The translations under genes were made by a program, and so were the position numbers. 64,000 nt of DNA from Lewinellaceae bacterium (GTDB taxonomy: Bacteria > Bacteroidota > Bacteroidia > Chitinophagales > Saprospiraceae): positions 62,001-126,000 of the forward strand of contig JACJYG010000005.1 in assembly GCA_020636215.1 (NCBI GenBank). The letters run 5' to 3'. Below, piece after piece: positions 27,364 to 36,083 of this stretch; the stretch's first letter is position 1, and every line of letters starts with the position of its first letter. The notes beneath the pieces were generated by a model. The model did no database searches and was not told the origin of the DNA. It was given only the letters and a program-made list of their open reading frames with translations.

Positions 27364-28482
27364 ATGCGGTTCTTATCCCTGTATATGCTCCTGGCCCTGT
27401 TCCTCTCTGCTTGTCAACCACCAACAACGCATGAGGAAGAGGTGCAAACCCGAGGCATCTGGCTCACCAACGTCGCCAGTGAGGCTATGTTTTCCCGGGA
27501 GGGCATCCGGGAGGCAGTGGCCACCTGTAAAAAGTACGGCTTCAATACCATCTTCGTCGTTACCTGGAACCGGGGATATACCCTGTATCCCAGTGCTGTG
27601 ATGGAGCGGGAATTCGGTCTAAAGATCGATCCGGCTATGGCCGGGCGCGATCCGCTACAGGAAGTCATCGAAGAGGCTCATGCCCAGGGCATCCGCGTTT
27701 TTGCCTGGTTCGAATTTGGCTTTTCTTCTTCGTATCAGGAGGAGGATGGCGGCCACCTGCTGCGGAAGCACCCGGAATGGGCGGCTATTGGCCCGGACGG
27801 AAAACTGGTGTCTAAAAACGGATTCCAGTGGATGAATGCATTCGACCCGAAGGTGCAGGATTTTATCCTAAGCCTGTTGGTGGAGGTGGTGGATAAATAT
27901 CAGGTGGATGGCATACAAGGCGATGACCGCCTTCCGGCGCTGCCTTCCCTGGCAGGCTATGACCCTCTTACGGTATCCCTTTACCAAAAAAGTCATGACG
28001 GAGCGCTCCCCCCCTCCGATTACCTGGATACCGCCTGGGTGGATTGGCGCGCCCAACGGCTCAACGCTTTCATGCAGCGCCTGTACGACACTGTTAAGGC
28101 TGCCAACCCCCATGCGATTATTTCCGTTTCCCCCAGTATTTATCCCTGGAGCAAAGAGCAGTATCTGCAGGACTGGCCCACCTGGGTGCGGCAGGGTTGG
28201 GTGGATATGGTGTGCCCTCAGGTGTATCGTTATGACATAGATAAATACCGGGCGGAACTGGCGAAGATCGTCAATGAACAAATGCCACGAGGCAAGCTGG
28301 ATATACTGGCGCCGGGTATCCTGCTCAAGGTGGATGACTATGTGGCGCCGGATTCTTTATTGGAGCAAATGGTGGCGGAAAACCGGAAGTATGGAATTGA
28401 AGGGGAGGTGTTTTTTTATTATGAGGGAGTGAAGCTTCGGCCAAAATTTTTTGAAAGTTGGGCAGCTTTGCCTAAAGAGTGA
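27364..28482 (+). CDS. GHL10-type glycoside hydrolase-like lipoprotein
   Basis: This 372-residue lipoprotein starts at ATG 27364; the signal peptide ends in LSAC with Cys17. The remainder is a TIM-barrel of the glycosyl-hydrolase-like 10 family: RGIWLTNVASEAMFSREGIREAVATCKKYGFNTIFVVTWNRGYTLYPS, GIRVFAWFEFGFSSSY, WMNAFDPKVQDFILSLLVEVVDKYQVDGIQGDDRLP, WVDMVCPQVYRYD. Acidic residues in GIQGDDR and in FAWFEFGF are candidate catalytic residues. GHL10 proteins are thought to act on cell-wall or extracellular glycans, but the substrate is undefined. The start is chosen because the lipobox is then correctly spaced. Confidence 0.88.
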   Translation: MRFLSLYMLLALFLSACQPPTTHEEEVQTRGIWLTNVASEAMFSREGIREAVATCKKYGFNTIFVVTWNRGYTLYPSAVMEREFGLKIDPAMAGRDPLQEVIEEAHAQGIRVFAWFEFGFSSSYQEEDGGHLLRKHPEWAAIGPDGKLVSKNGFQWMNAFDPKVQDFILSLLVEVVDKYQVDGIQGDDRLPALPSLAGYDPLTVSLYQKSHDGALPPSDYLDTAWVDWRAQRLNAFMQRLYDTVKAANPHAIISVSPSIYPWSKEQYLQDWPTWVRQGWVDMVCPQVYRYDIDKYRAELAKIVNEQMPRGKLDILAPGILLKVDDYVAPDSLLEQMVAENRKYGIEGEVFFYYEGVKLRPKFFESWAALPKE

Positions 28483-28497
28483 TTATATGTTCCTACT

Positions 28498-28590
28498 GTG
28501 GTAAAAGAAGAACCACCTAGCCAATAGTGGTGTTTGCCCGGACTATGTGCCTATGTGCCTATGTGGTAAGAAAACCACCTAGCCACATAG
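28498..28590. repeat. Direct repeat with tandem octamer and inverted repeat
   Basis: Two copies of GTGGTAA-(A)GAA-(G)AACCACCTAGCCA lie at 28498-28527 and 28563-28590. Between them CTATGTGC occurs in tandem at 28543, 28551 and (as CTATGTGG) 28559. CTATGTGG (28559-28566) is inverted as CCACATAG (28583-28590), so the right part can fold into a hairpin. It lies just after the GHL10 gene. Confidence 0.85.
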
Positions 28591-28622
28591 CGCACAATAG
28601 TTGGATATTCAAAAGAGGGACG

Positions 28623-29027
28623 TTAGGAAATGTCCAGATCCCGTCTTAAAGTCACCTGGTCCGGGTGTTTGGGCAGGCTGAGGCGCAGTACGCCATCTGT
28701 GTAGCTGGCTTTGATCCCCTCGGTATCGATCTTCTCGTTGAGACTGAAGCTGCGCTCGAAGCCGCCGGGCTGGTACTCTCGCCTAATCCATTGGCCGGAG
28801 TTGACGATGTCCTCTTCCTGCGCCTTGGCGGTGATGGTGAGCACCCGGCCTGCCAGTTGAAGCTGAAAGTCCTCGCGGCTGAGTTCCGGGGCGTATAGAT
28901 GCAGTTCGTAACGATCATCGAATTCGATCACATTGGCAGGCGCCTGCCAGAAAGCGGCGCCAAAACGTTGTCCGTGCTGGCCGTGCCAGTGGCGGCGGCC
29001 GTGTTGGGCATAAGATCCTTTACACAT
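28623..29027 (-). CDS. Hsp20/alpha-crystallin family small heat-shock protein
   Basis: This 134-residue protein has an alpha-crystallin domain from about residue 35 to 125: VIEFDDRYELHLYAPELSREDFQLQLAGRVLTITA, GGFERSFSLNEKIDTEGIKASYTDGVLRLSLPK. The A-x-[YF]-x-[DN]-GVL-x-[LI] motif is intact. The usual C-terminal I-x-I/V tail is replaced by RRDLDIS. The N-terminal arm is short and His-rich (HGRRHWHGQHGQ). It is the last gene of a leftward cluster led by an ECF sigma factor, which suggests stress regulation by that sigma factor. Confidence 0.92.
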   Translation of the reverse strand: MCKGSYAQHGRRHWHGQHGQRFGAAFWQAPANVIEFDDRYELHLYAPELSREDFQLQLAGRVLTITAKAQEEDIVNSGQWIRREYQPGGFERSFSLNEKIDTEGIKASYTDGVLRLSLPKHPDQVTLRRDLDIS

Positions 29028-29064
29028 AATAGATTATTGATTTTTAATGGTTAAATGCATTTAC

Positions 29065-29355
29065 TTATTCTACAACAAAGGTTCGGTAGTCTTCCAGTGG
29101 TTCAGCCTGGCGGTATGGAGTGTGCCCAAGGGGGGCCTCCATCCGGCTGCTCCAGTGCCGGAAATGATGGCCATGCCAGTGAGCCCGGCGGTAGGGGGCG
29201 TACCCATAACCCGCCATCCGGCGGATGCCGAATACAATAGCAGCCAGCAAGGCAAAAGGCGCCAGGAGCATCAGGCCGAAGACCAATATCTTGGCTACAA
29301 GGAATAAGAGGGCTACCCCTGCCACGATGGACAGGGCGAACATTAAAGGTCGCAT
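29065..29355 (-). CDS. Small membrane protein of the sigma/Hsp20 cluster (96 aa)
   Basis: Two adjoining hydrophobic helices (about 3-45, LSIVAGVALLFLVAKILVFGLMLLAPFALLAAIVFGI) are followed by a His/Arg/Tyr-rich soluble tail (RRAHWHGHHFRHW). The His cluster resembles that in the neighbouring Hsp20 N-terminus. No family is recognised. It is 37 bases upstream of the Hsp20 start and probably co-transcribed. Confidence 0.75.
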   Translation of the reverse strand: MRPLMFALSIVAGVALLFLVAKILVFGLMLLAPFALLAAIVFGIRRMAGYGYAPYRRAHWHGHHFRHWSSRMEAPLGHTPYRQAEPLEDYRTFVVE

Positions 29356-29545
29356 GATCAGTTGATTTTAGATTAAGAGTGAAATTTTACCCGCCGAATT
29401 CAGCGTATCGGCTTTTCAGCGGCTTTACAATTAGGTAGACGAAACAGGCCAGTAATTACTTTAAATAAACTAGTTTTTTTTCTACGCTTCGGCCAGACTG
29501 AGGAAAATAGTCCCATCCTCTGAAACATATTCTTTCCATTCTGCA

Positions 29546-29899
29546 CTATTTCTGTTCTTCTTTCCCGCACTTTCTCCGCCAGGCCTCTTTAAACTGAATC
29601 CGTTCCTCTTCGCTCATATTTACCCATTTTTCCCGCCAGGCGCGGTATTTTCCCGGATGGCCGTTTTTCCAGCCGGGCCGCCCAAAGCGAAGGCCGCCGA
29701 ACAGGATGCGGCTCAGCACCAGCAGGCCAATAGCCTGCCAGTAAGACAAGGGTTTGGCCGCGGTAACGGCCGGCAGAATGGCATTCCACAACAACATGAC
29801 AATGGCGCCCATTAAAAATACGGCAGCGATAAAGAAGCCGCCTCTAAGGAACCGGTGTCGGCCGGGCGTGTTTCGGTTTTGTGGATATTGGCTATACAT
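29546..29899 (-). CDS. Membrane protein downstream of ECF sigma factor (117 aa)
   Basis: Two helices (about 22-45 and 53-68) are followed by a basic/acidic tail ending MSEEERIQFKEAWRRKCGK. The tail resembles the periplasmic repressor helices of CpxP/Spy-type or zinc-resistance proteins (W-x-x-M-x-x-EER-x-x-F). The gene starts 11 bases after the sigma factor stop, the position often taken by an anti-sigma factor. It could be a regulator of the sigma factor; this is inference. Confidence 0.75.
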   Translation of the reverse strand: MYSQYPQNRNTPGRHRFLRGGFFIAAVFLMGAIVMLLWNAILPAVTAAKPLSYWQAIGLLVLSRILFGGLRFGRPGWKNGHPGKYRAWREKWVNMSEEERIQFKEAWRRKCGKEEQK

Positions 29900-29910
29900 G
29901 GCAGCAGTTT

Positions 29911-30459
29911 TTAGTAGTTGATTAATTCTTCATACAAGTTCGCCAGGCGCCGGCGCAGGTGCTGTACCGCGTAGCGCTTGCGGGAGATCAGGGTCTTGAT
30001 ATTCTCACCCGTGCGGTCGGCGATCTCCTGGAACGTCTGGTCTTCCAGTTCGTTCCAGACAAACACATCGCGTTGCGCCGCCGGCAATTCCTCCAGCGCA
30101 GCGAATAATTCTTCCCAGAATAATTCGCGGAGGTGTTCCGTTTCCGGGGTGTTGAAGTCGGCCAGGAGGATCTCCTGAAAAGCCGTTTCTCCATCCTCGT
30201 TCTCGAAATTCATGTCCTCCAGCAATTCCGTTTGCCGTTTGCGGTAGCGGTCGGTAACTTTATTACGGGCAACGCGAAAGAGCCAGGCGTTGATGTTCTC
30301 AATGTCTTCCAATCCGGCCAGACGGCTGAGCTGATACCAAACCTCCTGGAGGATATCCTCCGCATCGGCGTCATTGGCGGTACGGCCCCGGATGAAACCG
30401 TACAGCCGCTGACCGTAGCCTCGTATGATTTGTCCCAGGGTTTGGTCGCGGGTGGTCAC
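29911..30459 (-). CDS. ECF-type RNA polymerase sigma factor
   Basis: The 182 residues contain region 2 (about 10-85, DAEDILQEVWYQLSRL, NAWLFRVARNKVTDRYRKR) and region 4 (about 120-175, ALEELPAAQRDVFVWNELEDQTFQEIADRTGENIKTLISRKRYAVQHLRRRL). The EIADRTGENIKTLISRKRYA helix-turn-helix is typical of ECF factors. Between them is an acidic linker (LLEDMNFENEDGE). It heads a leftward cluster of two small membrane proteins and Hsp20, so an envelope- or protein-stress response is likely. Confidence 0.93.
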   Translation of the reverse strand: MTTRDQTLGQIIRGYGQRLYGFIRGRTANDADAEDILQEVWYQLSRLAGLEDIENINAWLFRVARNKVTDRYRKRQTELLEDMNFENEDGETAFQEILLADFNTPETEHLRELFWEELFAALEELPAAQRDVFVWNELEDQTFQEIADRTGENIKTLISRKRYAVQHLRRRLANLYEELINY

Positions 30460-30859
30460 TATATTTATGCTGTTTTACAGGGGAAGACGAATGAGATGGG
30501 AAATTACGCTAAAAAGGATGGGAAAAAACGGAACAAGGCGTCATAATTTCTCTTTTGCATAGGGATGCTGTTGATACTTCTTTTAGGCGCAATGTACCTT
30601 TTTGCACAACCCTTGATGCTGTAGATGCCGGGAATGGCTTACCCATCTCCCTGGCGCAAAAGGCTTCTCTGGAGCACATTGGAAGCCTGGAATCGATAGT
30701 ATCCGCTGCCCCGATGGGGGGGGACATCTTTTCTGGCCCGATTTCAGGCCAGAAAAGAGTATCCTTAGCATCCATCCCGGCTTTGGCTGGAAGAGTGGAT
30801 GAACATCGAAAGATAGCAGGAAACAGTTGGGTTACCACCGAAAAATGAGCAGTGCTTCC
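30460..30859. other. Gap with long perfect hairpin, no supportable gene
   Basis: Overlapping frames exist on both strands but none has a ribosome-binding site or recognisable domain. A perfect 12-bp stem TCTTTTCTGGCC (30727-30738)/GGCCAGAAAAGA (30747-30758) with an 8-base loop is present; neither side has a T run. A G8 run precedes it (30715-30723). Confidence 0.55.
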
Positions 30860-31360
30860 TTACGCGAATGCACAAACCACCCCACCCATCAGCGCCAGGC
30901 TGATGATCCAGTATCCGCCGTTGAGCAGGATGTATTTCCAGCCCTTCCTTTCGAACAGGGCATTAATGCCCAGTACCGGCAGGGCGAAGAAGATGCCGTT
31001 TAGCGTACCGTGGAAAGCCCCGTGTTTGAAGGTGCGGAAGTTCTGCCCGTACTGATCCATAAAGCCGGTGAGCATTTTCATGACTTCTGAGTTTTCATCT
31101 CCAAAGCCCGGCTCGTCGACCAGAATGGAATAGAGGTGCACCTGATGAATGACTATGGCATATAATGCCAGGGCAATGAGTAAACTGAAGACATAAGTTA
31201 ATCCAAAAATCACGGCCATGTTGGCGCCTTTGATCTTTTCGTCGGTCATGTCCGCGGCTTTCATCCAGGCCGTTCCCAGCACTTTGGGGTTGTACCAGAC
31301 GGCGCCGACCACCATTGGAATGAGTGCGGCGGCGAGCATAATTAGGAAATTGGGTGCCAT
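30860..31360 (-). CDS. DUF1761 family membrane protein
   Basis: This 166-residue protein starts at MAPNFLIMLAAALIPMVVGAVWYNPKVLG, the hallmark DUF1761 N-terminus. Four helices are visible (about 5-24, 48-70, 116-135, 142-164). WMKAADMTDEKIKGANM follows the first helix as in family members. Function is unknown. Upstream frame extension to 31423 lacks family character, so MAPNF is preferred. Confidence 0.88.
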   Translation of the reverse strand: MAPNFLIMLAAALIPMVVGAVWYNPKVLGTAWMKAADMTDEKIKGANMAVIFGLTYVFSLLIALALYAIVIHQVHLYSILVDEPGFGDENSEVMKMLTGFMDQYGQNFRTFKHGAFHGTLNGIFFALPVLGINALFERKGWKYILLNGGYWIISLALMGGVVCAFA

Positions 31361-31498
31361 GTCGCTTGGTTTTTGTTTGTGATGAAAATTTTTTGTTTGA
31401 TAAAGATAAATTTTTTGTTTCAATTCTCCTAAACCCTTTAAATTATGTTTAGCGTAAAATTCAAAACCAAGGGCCGTAATAAATCCTCGCTGCGCTCA

Positions 31499-31561
31499 GC
31501 CGGGTAAAAAACCAGCCCGTCCTCCCCCGATAACCGTCGGAATCGGCCGGGTAAAAAACCA
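31499..31561. repeat. Dispersed CGGCCGGGTAAAA element, copy 1
   Basis: GCCGGGTAAAAAACCA occurs twice here (31499-31514 and 31546-31561), with CCCGTCCTC between. The same words recur at 56914-56942 and, inverted, at 60905-60932. Confidence 0.8.
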
Positions 31562-31581
31562 TGAAACTTCTAAGGGACGGC

Positions 31582-33474
31582 CTACTGCCACTGCCCTGAA
31601 GCATCCACGGCTTTGGCGTGAAAGGGGTCGAGCAGCACATCCAGCAGCACGGCGATCTCAATCCGGCTCAGGGGACGGGTGGCGTCAAACTGGCTCAGTT
31701 GGTAGGGCGCTGAGGCCCAACGCTCTTCCAGGTATCCCAGGAGGTGATCTGTCGATTCCAGAGGGGCGTTCTCGCTGCGTAATTCCAGGGCCAGGGCCAC
31801 CAGTAATGGGGCTATGTTTTCCAGGCTGGCCAGAGCATTGGTGTCGGCGGGTGTTTCTTCCAGGCCGGGTGCAAATGCTATCAATGCCTCCCGTAGATTG
31901 CCCAGGGTAATGGTAGAATCCGGGTAGAACCAGGTGCGGTTCGCCCAGGCATGGGGCTCGCCCCGGCCTTTGAGGATGCCCGTGGCGGCAATGCGCTGCA
32001 ATGCCTGGAAATGTGGATCTTCCGGGGAGATATCATAGGAAGGAACGAGGTAGCCTCCATAGGCCAGTACAGCGTCCTGCAATTCCCGAATGGGCACGTC
32101 CTTGGGGAGTTTCCCCTTTTTCATAGCCAGTGCGGCCAGCGCTCCGGCGGCCTGCCCCACCTGCAGAATGACTGGCTGGAGCCGGGTGGAGCCATTGGCG
32201 ATGTTAGTCACGGAGATGGCTTTGTCGGCGACCAGCAGGCCATCCACAGTTTTAGGGATTAGGCTGCCGGCCGGGATATTGAAGGATGGAATAGGAGGAA
32301 ATTCCAGCTTCGGGGCATCGGGCCGTTCCTTGTGGTGGTGGTCGACTGGGTAATCCCCAACGGCGATGCCGGCGCGATAGAGGGGCTCTCCGGCAGCATA
32401 TGGATCCAGTATATGGTTGAGGCTCAGGCGCGCCAGGCCCTGGATGCGCCTTCCCTCACGGTGGTAGGGCAGGAAAGGCAGGCGGTCGGCGGTGGGGAAT
32501 TCGTCATCCGCCAGGCCCAGTTGCGAGAAGCCGAGGTCATTTTGGATGAAATAGAGGAACTGCAGGGTGCGTTGTTTGGCGGCTTCCAATGCTGTTTCCC
32601 GTTGTTCCGGCGCCATTTCCACTACATTGAGATAGTAATCGTTGCCGTGTGACGGCCAGTTGATCATGTATTTGTTGTTGGGCAACCTGGCGTACGTCAT
32701 CATGGTTTCGCAGGGATGGGGCTTTTCTTTCTTGTCCTGGCAGAGCGTTTGACAGGAACAGGCGAACAGGGAGGGGTCGTATCCGCTGGGGCGGGGGATG
32801 CGGTGGGTTGCACTTTCCGGCCCAAAATCCTTCAGGATGGCGGCGTAGGTAAGGTCCTGGATGATATCGTTAGCCCGTTCGGGTGCAATACTTTCGCCCG
32901 TCTCAGAACGGGCGTCCATTCCCAAACTGTATTCGGCGCCAACGGCTGCAGCGGCATCGCCCAGGTCGGTGCCATCGATGAGCAGAAATGCCCGCACCAG
33001 TACCGGCTTGCCGTTGTGGTTGACGCGTACTTCCCACCGGCCATCTGTTCGTTCGATGTTTTGGAACCGGGATTGGAACCATACTTGCAGTTTTTCCTCT
33101 TTTTGCGCCAAATCTGCGAAAATGCCGGCGCCTACATGGGGTTCGAACTGGGTATGGCTCACCCAACCAGTGGCCAGGGCTTCAGGGCCGCCATAATAGT
33201 CGCGAAGCTGTTGCCGGAATTCCCCCCAGATACCGGCCGGCATGGCGTGGTTGCCGTCGATAGCGCTTACCCCGGCCGCGGTCAGCATTCCGCCCAGCCA
33301 TTGCGAGGGTTCAACGATAATCGTCTGGACGCCCATCCGGGCAGCTTGAATACCCGCCGCCGCGCCACCGGCGCCGCCACCCAGTACGAGCACTTCGGTT
33401 TCTACCGTTTCCACTTCTGGAGAACAGGACAACAGGCTTGTCGCGAATAGCAGGAATATCCAACGGAATTGCAT
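31582..33474 (-). CDS. FAD-dependent oxidoreductase lipoprotein with SLH-like C-terminus
   Basis: This 630-residue lipoprotein has the lipobox LLSC (Cys17). A Rossmann motif follows (about 28-60, VLVLGGGAGGAAAGIQAARMG ... IIVEPS). Family blocks WLGGMLTAAGVSAIDGNHAMPAGIWGEFRQQL, LIDGTDLGDAAAAVGAEYSLGMDAR and GLLVADKAISVTNIANGSTRLQPVILQVGQAAGALAA place it in the PF12831-type FAD oxidoreductases. Residues about 480-625 hold two S-layer-homology-like segments (HFQALQRIAATGILKG ... WFYPDSTITLGNLREAL and DATRPLSRIEIAVLLDVLL). Family members are found in polysaccharide-use loci of Bacteroidetes and Planctomycetes; the substrate is unknown. It diverges from a sodium:solute symporter gene. Confidence 0.88.
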   Translation of the reverse strand: MQFRWIFLLFATSLLSCSPEVETVETEVLVLGGGAGGAAAGIQAARMGVQTIIVEPSQWLGGMLTAAGVSAIDGNHAMPAGIWGEFRQQLRDYYGGPEALATGWVSHTQFEPHVGAGIFADLAQKEEKLQVWFQSRFQNIERTDGRWEVRVNHNGKPVLVRAFLLIDGTDLGDAAAAVGAEYSLGMDARSETGESIAPERANDIIQDLTYAAILKDFGPESATHRIPRPSGYDPSLFACSCQTLCQDKKEKPHPCETMMTYARLPNNKYMINWPSHGNDYYLNVVEMAPEQRETALEAAKQRTLQFLYFIQNDLGFSQLGLADDEFPTADRLPFLPYHREGRRIQGLARLSLNHILDPYAAGEPLYRAGIAVGDYPVDHHHKERPDAPKLEFPPIPSFNIPAGSLIPKTVDGLLVADKAISVTNIANGSTRLQPVILQVGQAAGALAALAMKKGKLPKDVPIRELQDAVLAYGGYLVPSYDISPEDPHFQALQRIAATGILKGRGEPHAWANRTWFYPDSTITLGNLREALIAFAPGLEETPADTNALASLENIAPLLVALALELRSENAPLESTDHLLGYLEERWASAPYQLSQFDATRPLSRIEIAVLLDVLLDPFHAKAVDASGQWQ

Positions 33475-33565
33475 ATTGCTAGTGTTTTAGGCAAAACTCT
33501 GAAACTTTTTATTAGTTAGGGCACTGAATTCCGATTTTTATTCTAAATTTTCACCTTCAGTGATG

Positions 33566-33621
33566 CGATCCTCCGGATCGTAAAAATAATACTGTTAATT
33601 TATGCGATCCGGAAGATCGCA
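33566..33621. repeat. Two CYGGAR-centred palindromes
   Basis: CGATCCTCCGGATCG (33566-33580) and TGCGATCCGGAAGATCGCA (33603-33621) are palindromes with the same CCGGAR-like centre, the first on the opposite strand. They lie between the divergent oxidoreductase and symporter genes and belong to the same family as the copies at 41711-42001. Confidence 0.8.
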
Positions 33622-33646
33622 ATACGGACACAAAACGAAAAACATC

Positions 33647-35485
33647 ATGCAGTTATCCGGCTTAGACATCTCCATTATCTTCCTGTACCTGGTCGCTACT
33701 GTTTACATCGGGTTCTGGCTTTCGAAGCGGGCTTCCAAGAACATTCAAACCTATTTTCTGGCGGGCAACGACCTGCCGTGGTATTTCCTGGGCCTGTCCA
33801 ACGCCTCCGGTATGTTCGACGTTTCCGGGACCATGGTCGCGGTGGCCTGGTTGTTCGTATACGGGATGAAGAGCGCCTGGATTCCCTGGCTATGGCCGGT
33901 GTGGAACCAGATATTCATGATGATCTTCCTGGCCATCTGGATGCGGCGTTCCAATGTACTGACCGGAGCGGAATGGATTACGTTCCGTTTTGGGCGGTCC
34001 AGAGGCAGCACCTTATCGCACATCATCACAGTGGTGTTCGCCATTATTATCGTGATTGCCTTTATGGCCTATTTTGTGGAAGGGATCGGCAAATTCGCCG
34101 TGCAGTTCCTGCCCTGGGACTTATCCTGGTCGATAGGCAGTTTTCAGATGTCGAGTGAGGATAGTTATGCGCTGCTCATCATTGGCATCACCACTTTGTA
34201 TACCGTTAAGGGCGGTTTCTACAGCGTGGTAGGTACCGAGGTGATGCAGTTTTTTATTATGACCATCGCCTGCCTGGTGGTGGGTTTCATTGCCCTGTTC
34301 ACGACTACCGGTGATCAGATCGCTGCTGCGGTGCCGGATGGATGGAACAGCCTATGGTTTGGTTGGGAATTAGGGCTCGATTGGGTGGAAAAATTGCCGG
34401 CAGCAGACCTCCGCATTCAGGAAGATGGCTACTCGCTCTTCGGTTTTATCTTCATGCTGATGCTCTTTAAAGGCGTCTGGGCCAGTATGGCCGGGCCGGT
34501 GCCCAGCTACGACATGCAACGAGTGCTTTCCACCCGCACACCCAGTGAAGCGGCCAAGATGTTTGCCCTGACGCCGGTAGTGTTAATGGTGCCCCGCTAC
34601 TTCCTCATTGCCGGCATCACAGTGCTGGCGCTGGTCTATATGGACCCGGCACAGCTCACCGACCCGGTGACGGGCCGGCTCGATTTTGAGGAGGTGCTAC
34701 CTTTTGCCATCAGCCACTATGTTTCCACTGGGTTGAAGGGCTTGTTGCTGGCGGGCCTGCTGGCGGCCTTTATGTCCACCTTCGCCGCTTTCATCAATGC
34801 AGGCTCCGCTTACATGGTCAACGATATTTATAAGCGCTACATCAATGCCCATGCCCCGGATCGCAACTACGTCTGGCTGAGTTATACTACTACCATCGGA
34901 TTGGTAGTAGTAGGGGTTATCTTTGGCCTGGTGGGCGGTAACATTCAAGCCCGTACCGACTGGATCGTTGGATTGCTGTATGGCAGCTATGTTGCTTCCA
35001 ATGCGCTGAAATGGATCTGGTGGCGCTTCAACGGCTACGGCTTCTTTTTTGGAATGCTGTCCGGAATGATTGGGGTGGCGATTATGCCCCCTATCCTTGC
35101 CGGTATGGGCTACCACCTGCTGGCCATCGAGCAATTTCCCTTACTCTTGGTCATTGCCCTGGCGGGCAGTTTACTGGGAACCTACTTTACTCCGCCCGAC
35201 AATGAAGAGACGCTCAAGAAATTTTATAAACAGACCCGCCCCTGGGGCTTCTGGGGCCCGATCCGCGATAAGGTGATGGCGGAAGACCCTACGTTCAAAC
35301 CCAATAAAGACCTGGGGAGGGATAGCTTTAATGTCGTGGTGGGCATCATCTGGCAGATGTGCCTGGTTATTATCCCGATGTACATCATTATTCGAAAGAT
35401 GGATGGCTTGTTCGCCTCTCTGGCCGTGCTGGCCATCACGAGCTGGCTGTTGAAGAAGTATTGGTACGACCGCCTGGAGGATTAG
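33647..35485 (+). CDS. Sodium:solute symporter (SSS family)
   Basis: This 612-residue permease starts at MQLSGLDISIIFLYLVATVYIGFWLSKRA (33647). About 13-14 membrane helices are visible. SSS family blocks are FLAGNDLPWYFLGLSNASGMFDVSGTM, the internal GGFYSVVGTEVMQFFIMT, and LKGLLLAGLLAAFMSTFAAFINAGSAYMVNDIY, which contains the Ser/Thr residues typical of the second sodium site. Substrates in the family include sugars, sialic acid, amino acids and vitamins. Neighbouring glycosidase-like and AGE epimerase genes make a sugar or amino sugar the best guess. Two palindromic repeats lie in its upstream region. Confidence 0.92.
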   Translation: MQLSGLDISIIFLYLVATVYIGFWLSKRASKNIQTYFLAGNDLPWYFLGLSNASGMFDVSGTMVAVAWLFVYGMKSAWIPWLWPVWNQIFMMIFLAIWMRRSNVLTGAEWITFRFGRSRGSTLSHIITVVFAIIIVIAFMAYFVEGIGKFAVQFLPWDLSWSIGSFQMSSEDSYALLIIGITTLYTVKGGFYSVVGTEVMQFFIMTIACLVVGFIALFTTTGDQIAAAVPDGWNSLWFGWELGLDWVEKLPAADLRIQEDGYSLFGFIFMLMLFKGVWASMAGPVPSYDMQRVLSTRTPSEAAKMFALTPVVLMVPRYFLIAGITVLALVYMDPAQLTDPVTGRLDFEEVLPFAISHYVSTGLKGLLLAGLLAAFMSTFAAFINAGSAYMVNDIYKRYINAHAPDRNYVWLSYTTTIGLVVVGVIFGLVGGNIQARTDWIVGLLYGSYVASNALKWIWWRFNGYGFFFGMLSGMIGVAIMPPILAGMGYHLLAIEQFPLLLVIALAGSLLGTYFTPPDNEETLKKFYKQTRPWGFWGPIRDKVMAEDPTFKPNKDLGRDSFNVVVGIIWQMCLVIIPMYIIIRKMDGLFASLAVLAITSWLLKKYWYDRLED

Positions 35486-35520
35486 CGTACAGTGGGCAGA
35501 GCCTTAGTAGTTTTAACTGT

Positions 35521-36008
35521 GCTTTCGCGTAACGAAAGGGGGGCTTCTGGGGCCGCATTGAGAAGCGAGAAGCGCTCACTTAAGGTTTGGGAGCCTTATG
35601 CTCTTTTGCTTCGCCAGGAGGAAAATTTCTTCGTACTTTTAGTTCACTGCCTTGTTGTTGTTTTTAGCGGCGTTCATGAACCTCCTGCGTCGGTTTACCT
35701 GACTCCGCCAATGCGGCGCGGAAATTCAAAACCCTTGTACCAGCCAATGGCGCGTATGCTTGGACTGCAAAGTATCATTGCCGTCCGTAAGGTTCGGGCT
35801 TACCCTTTTCCCAGGCGCTGTGCAGTATGCTCAAGCTGAAAAGCTGGGCATGGAGAATATGCTCCTTGGCAATTGTCCTTGCATGAAGTAGTAGTATTGC
35901 TCTCGTACCGCATCCTGCAAGGCGCACCTCCGCCCTTGGTTTTACGGTACCGCTTTTGGTTCGGATCCAGTACTTGTCAGGAAGGTAGTGTGGGAAAAGG
36001 GTGTTTGG
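35521..36008 (+). repeat. Inverted duplication, arm A
   Basis: This is the left arm of the inverted pair described for the 35486-36768 stretch. Similarity to arm B is visible by eye along the whole length with small indels, roughly two thirds of bases in the best blocks. All frames are interrupted. Confidence 0.65.
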
Positions 36009-36083
36009 CTACCGCTTTGGCTGGTACTAATCCTGGCAATCGCCGAGTAGCGCCTCAGAGCCAATGGATAAATCCTTATAGTA

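Noticed and set aside
30509..30848. Overlapping plus- and minus-strand frames of about 100 codons
   Set aside because: Neither has a recognisable domain or ribosome-binding site. The overlap on both strands suggests composition or structure rather than coding.
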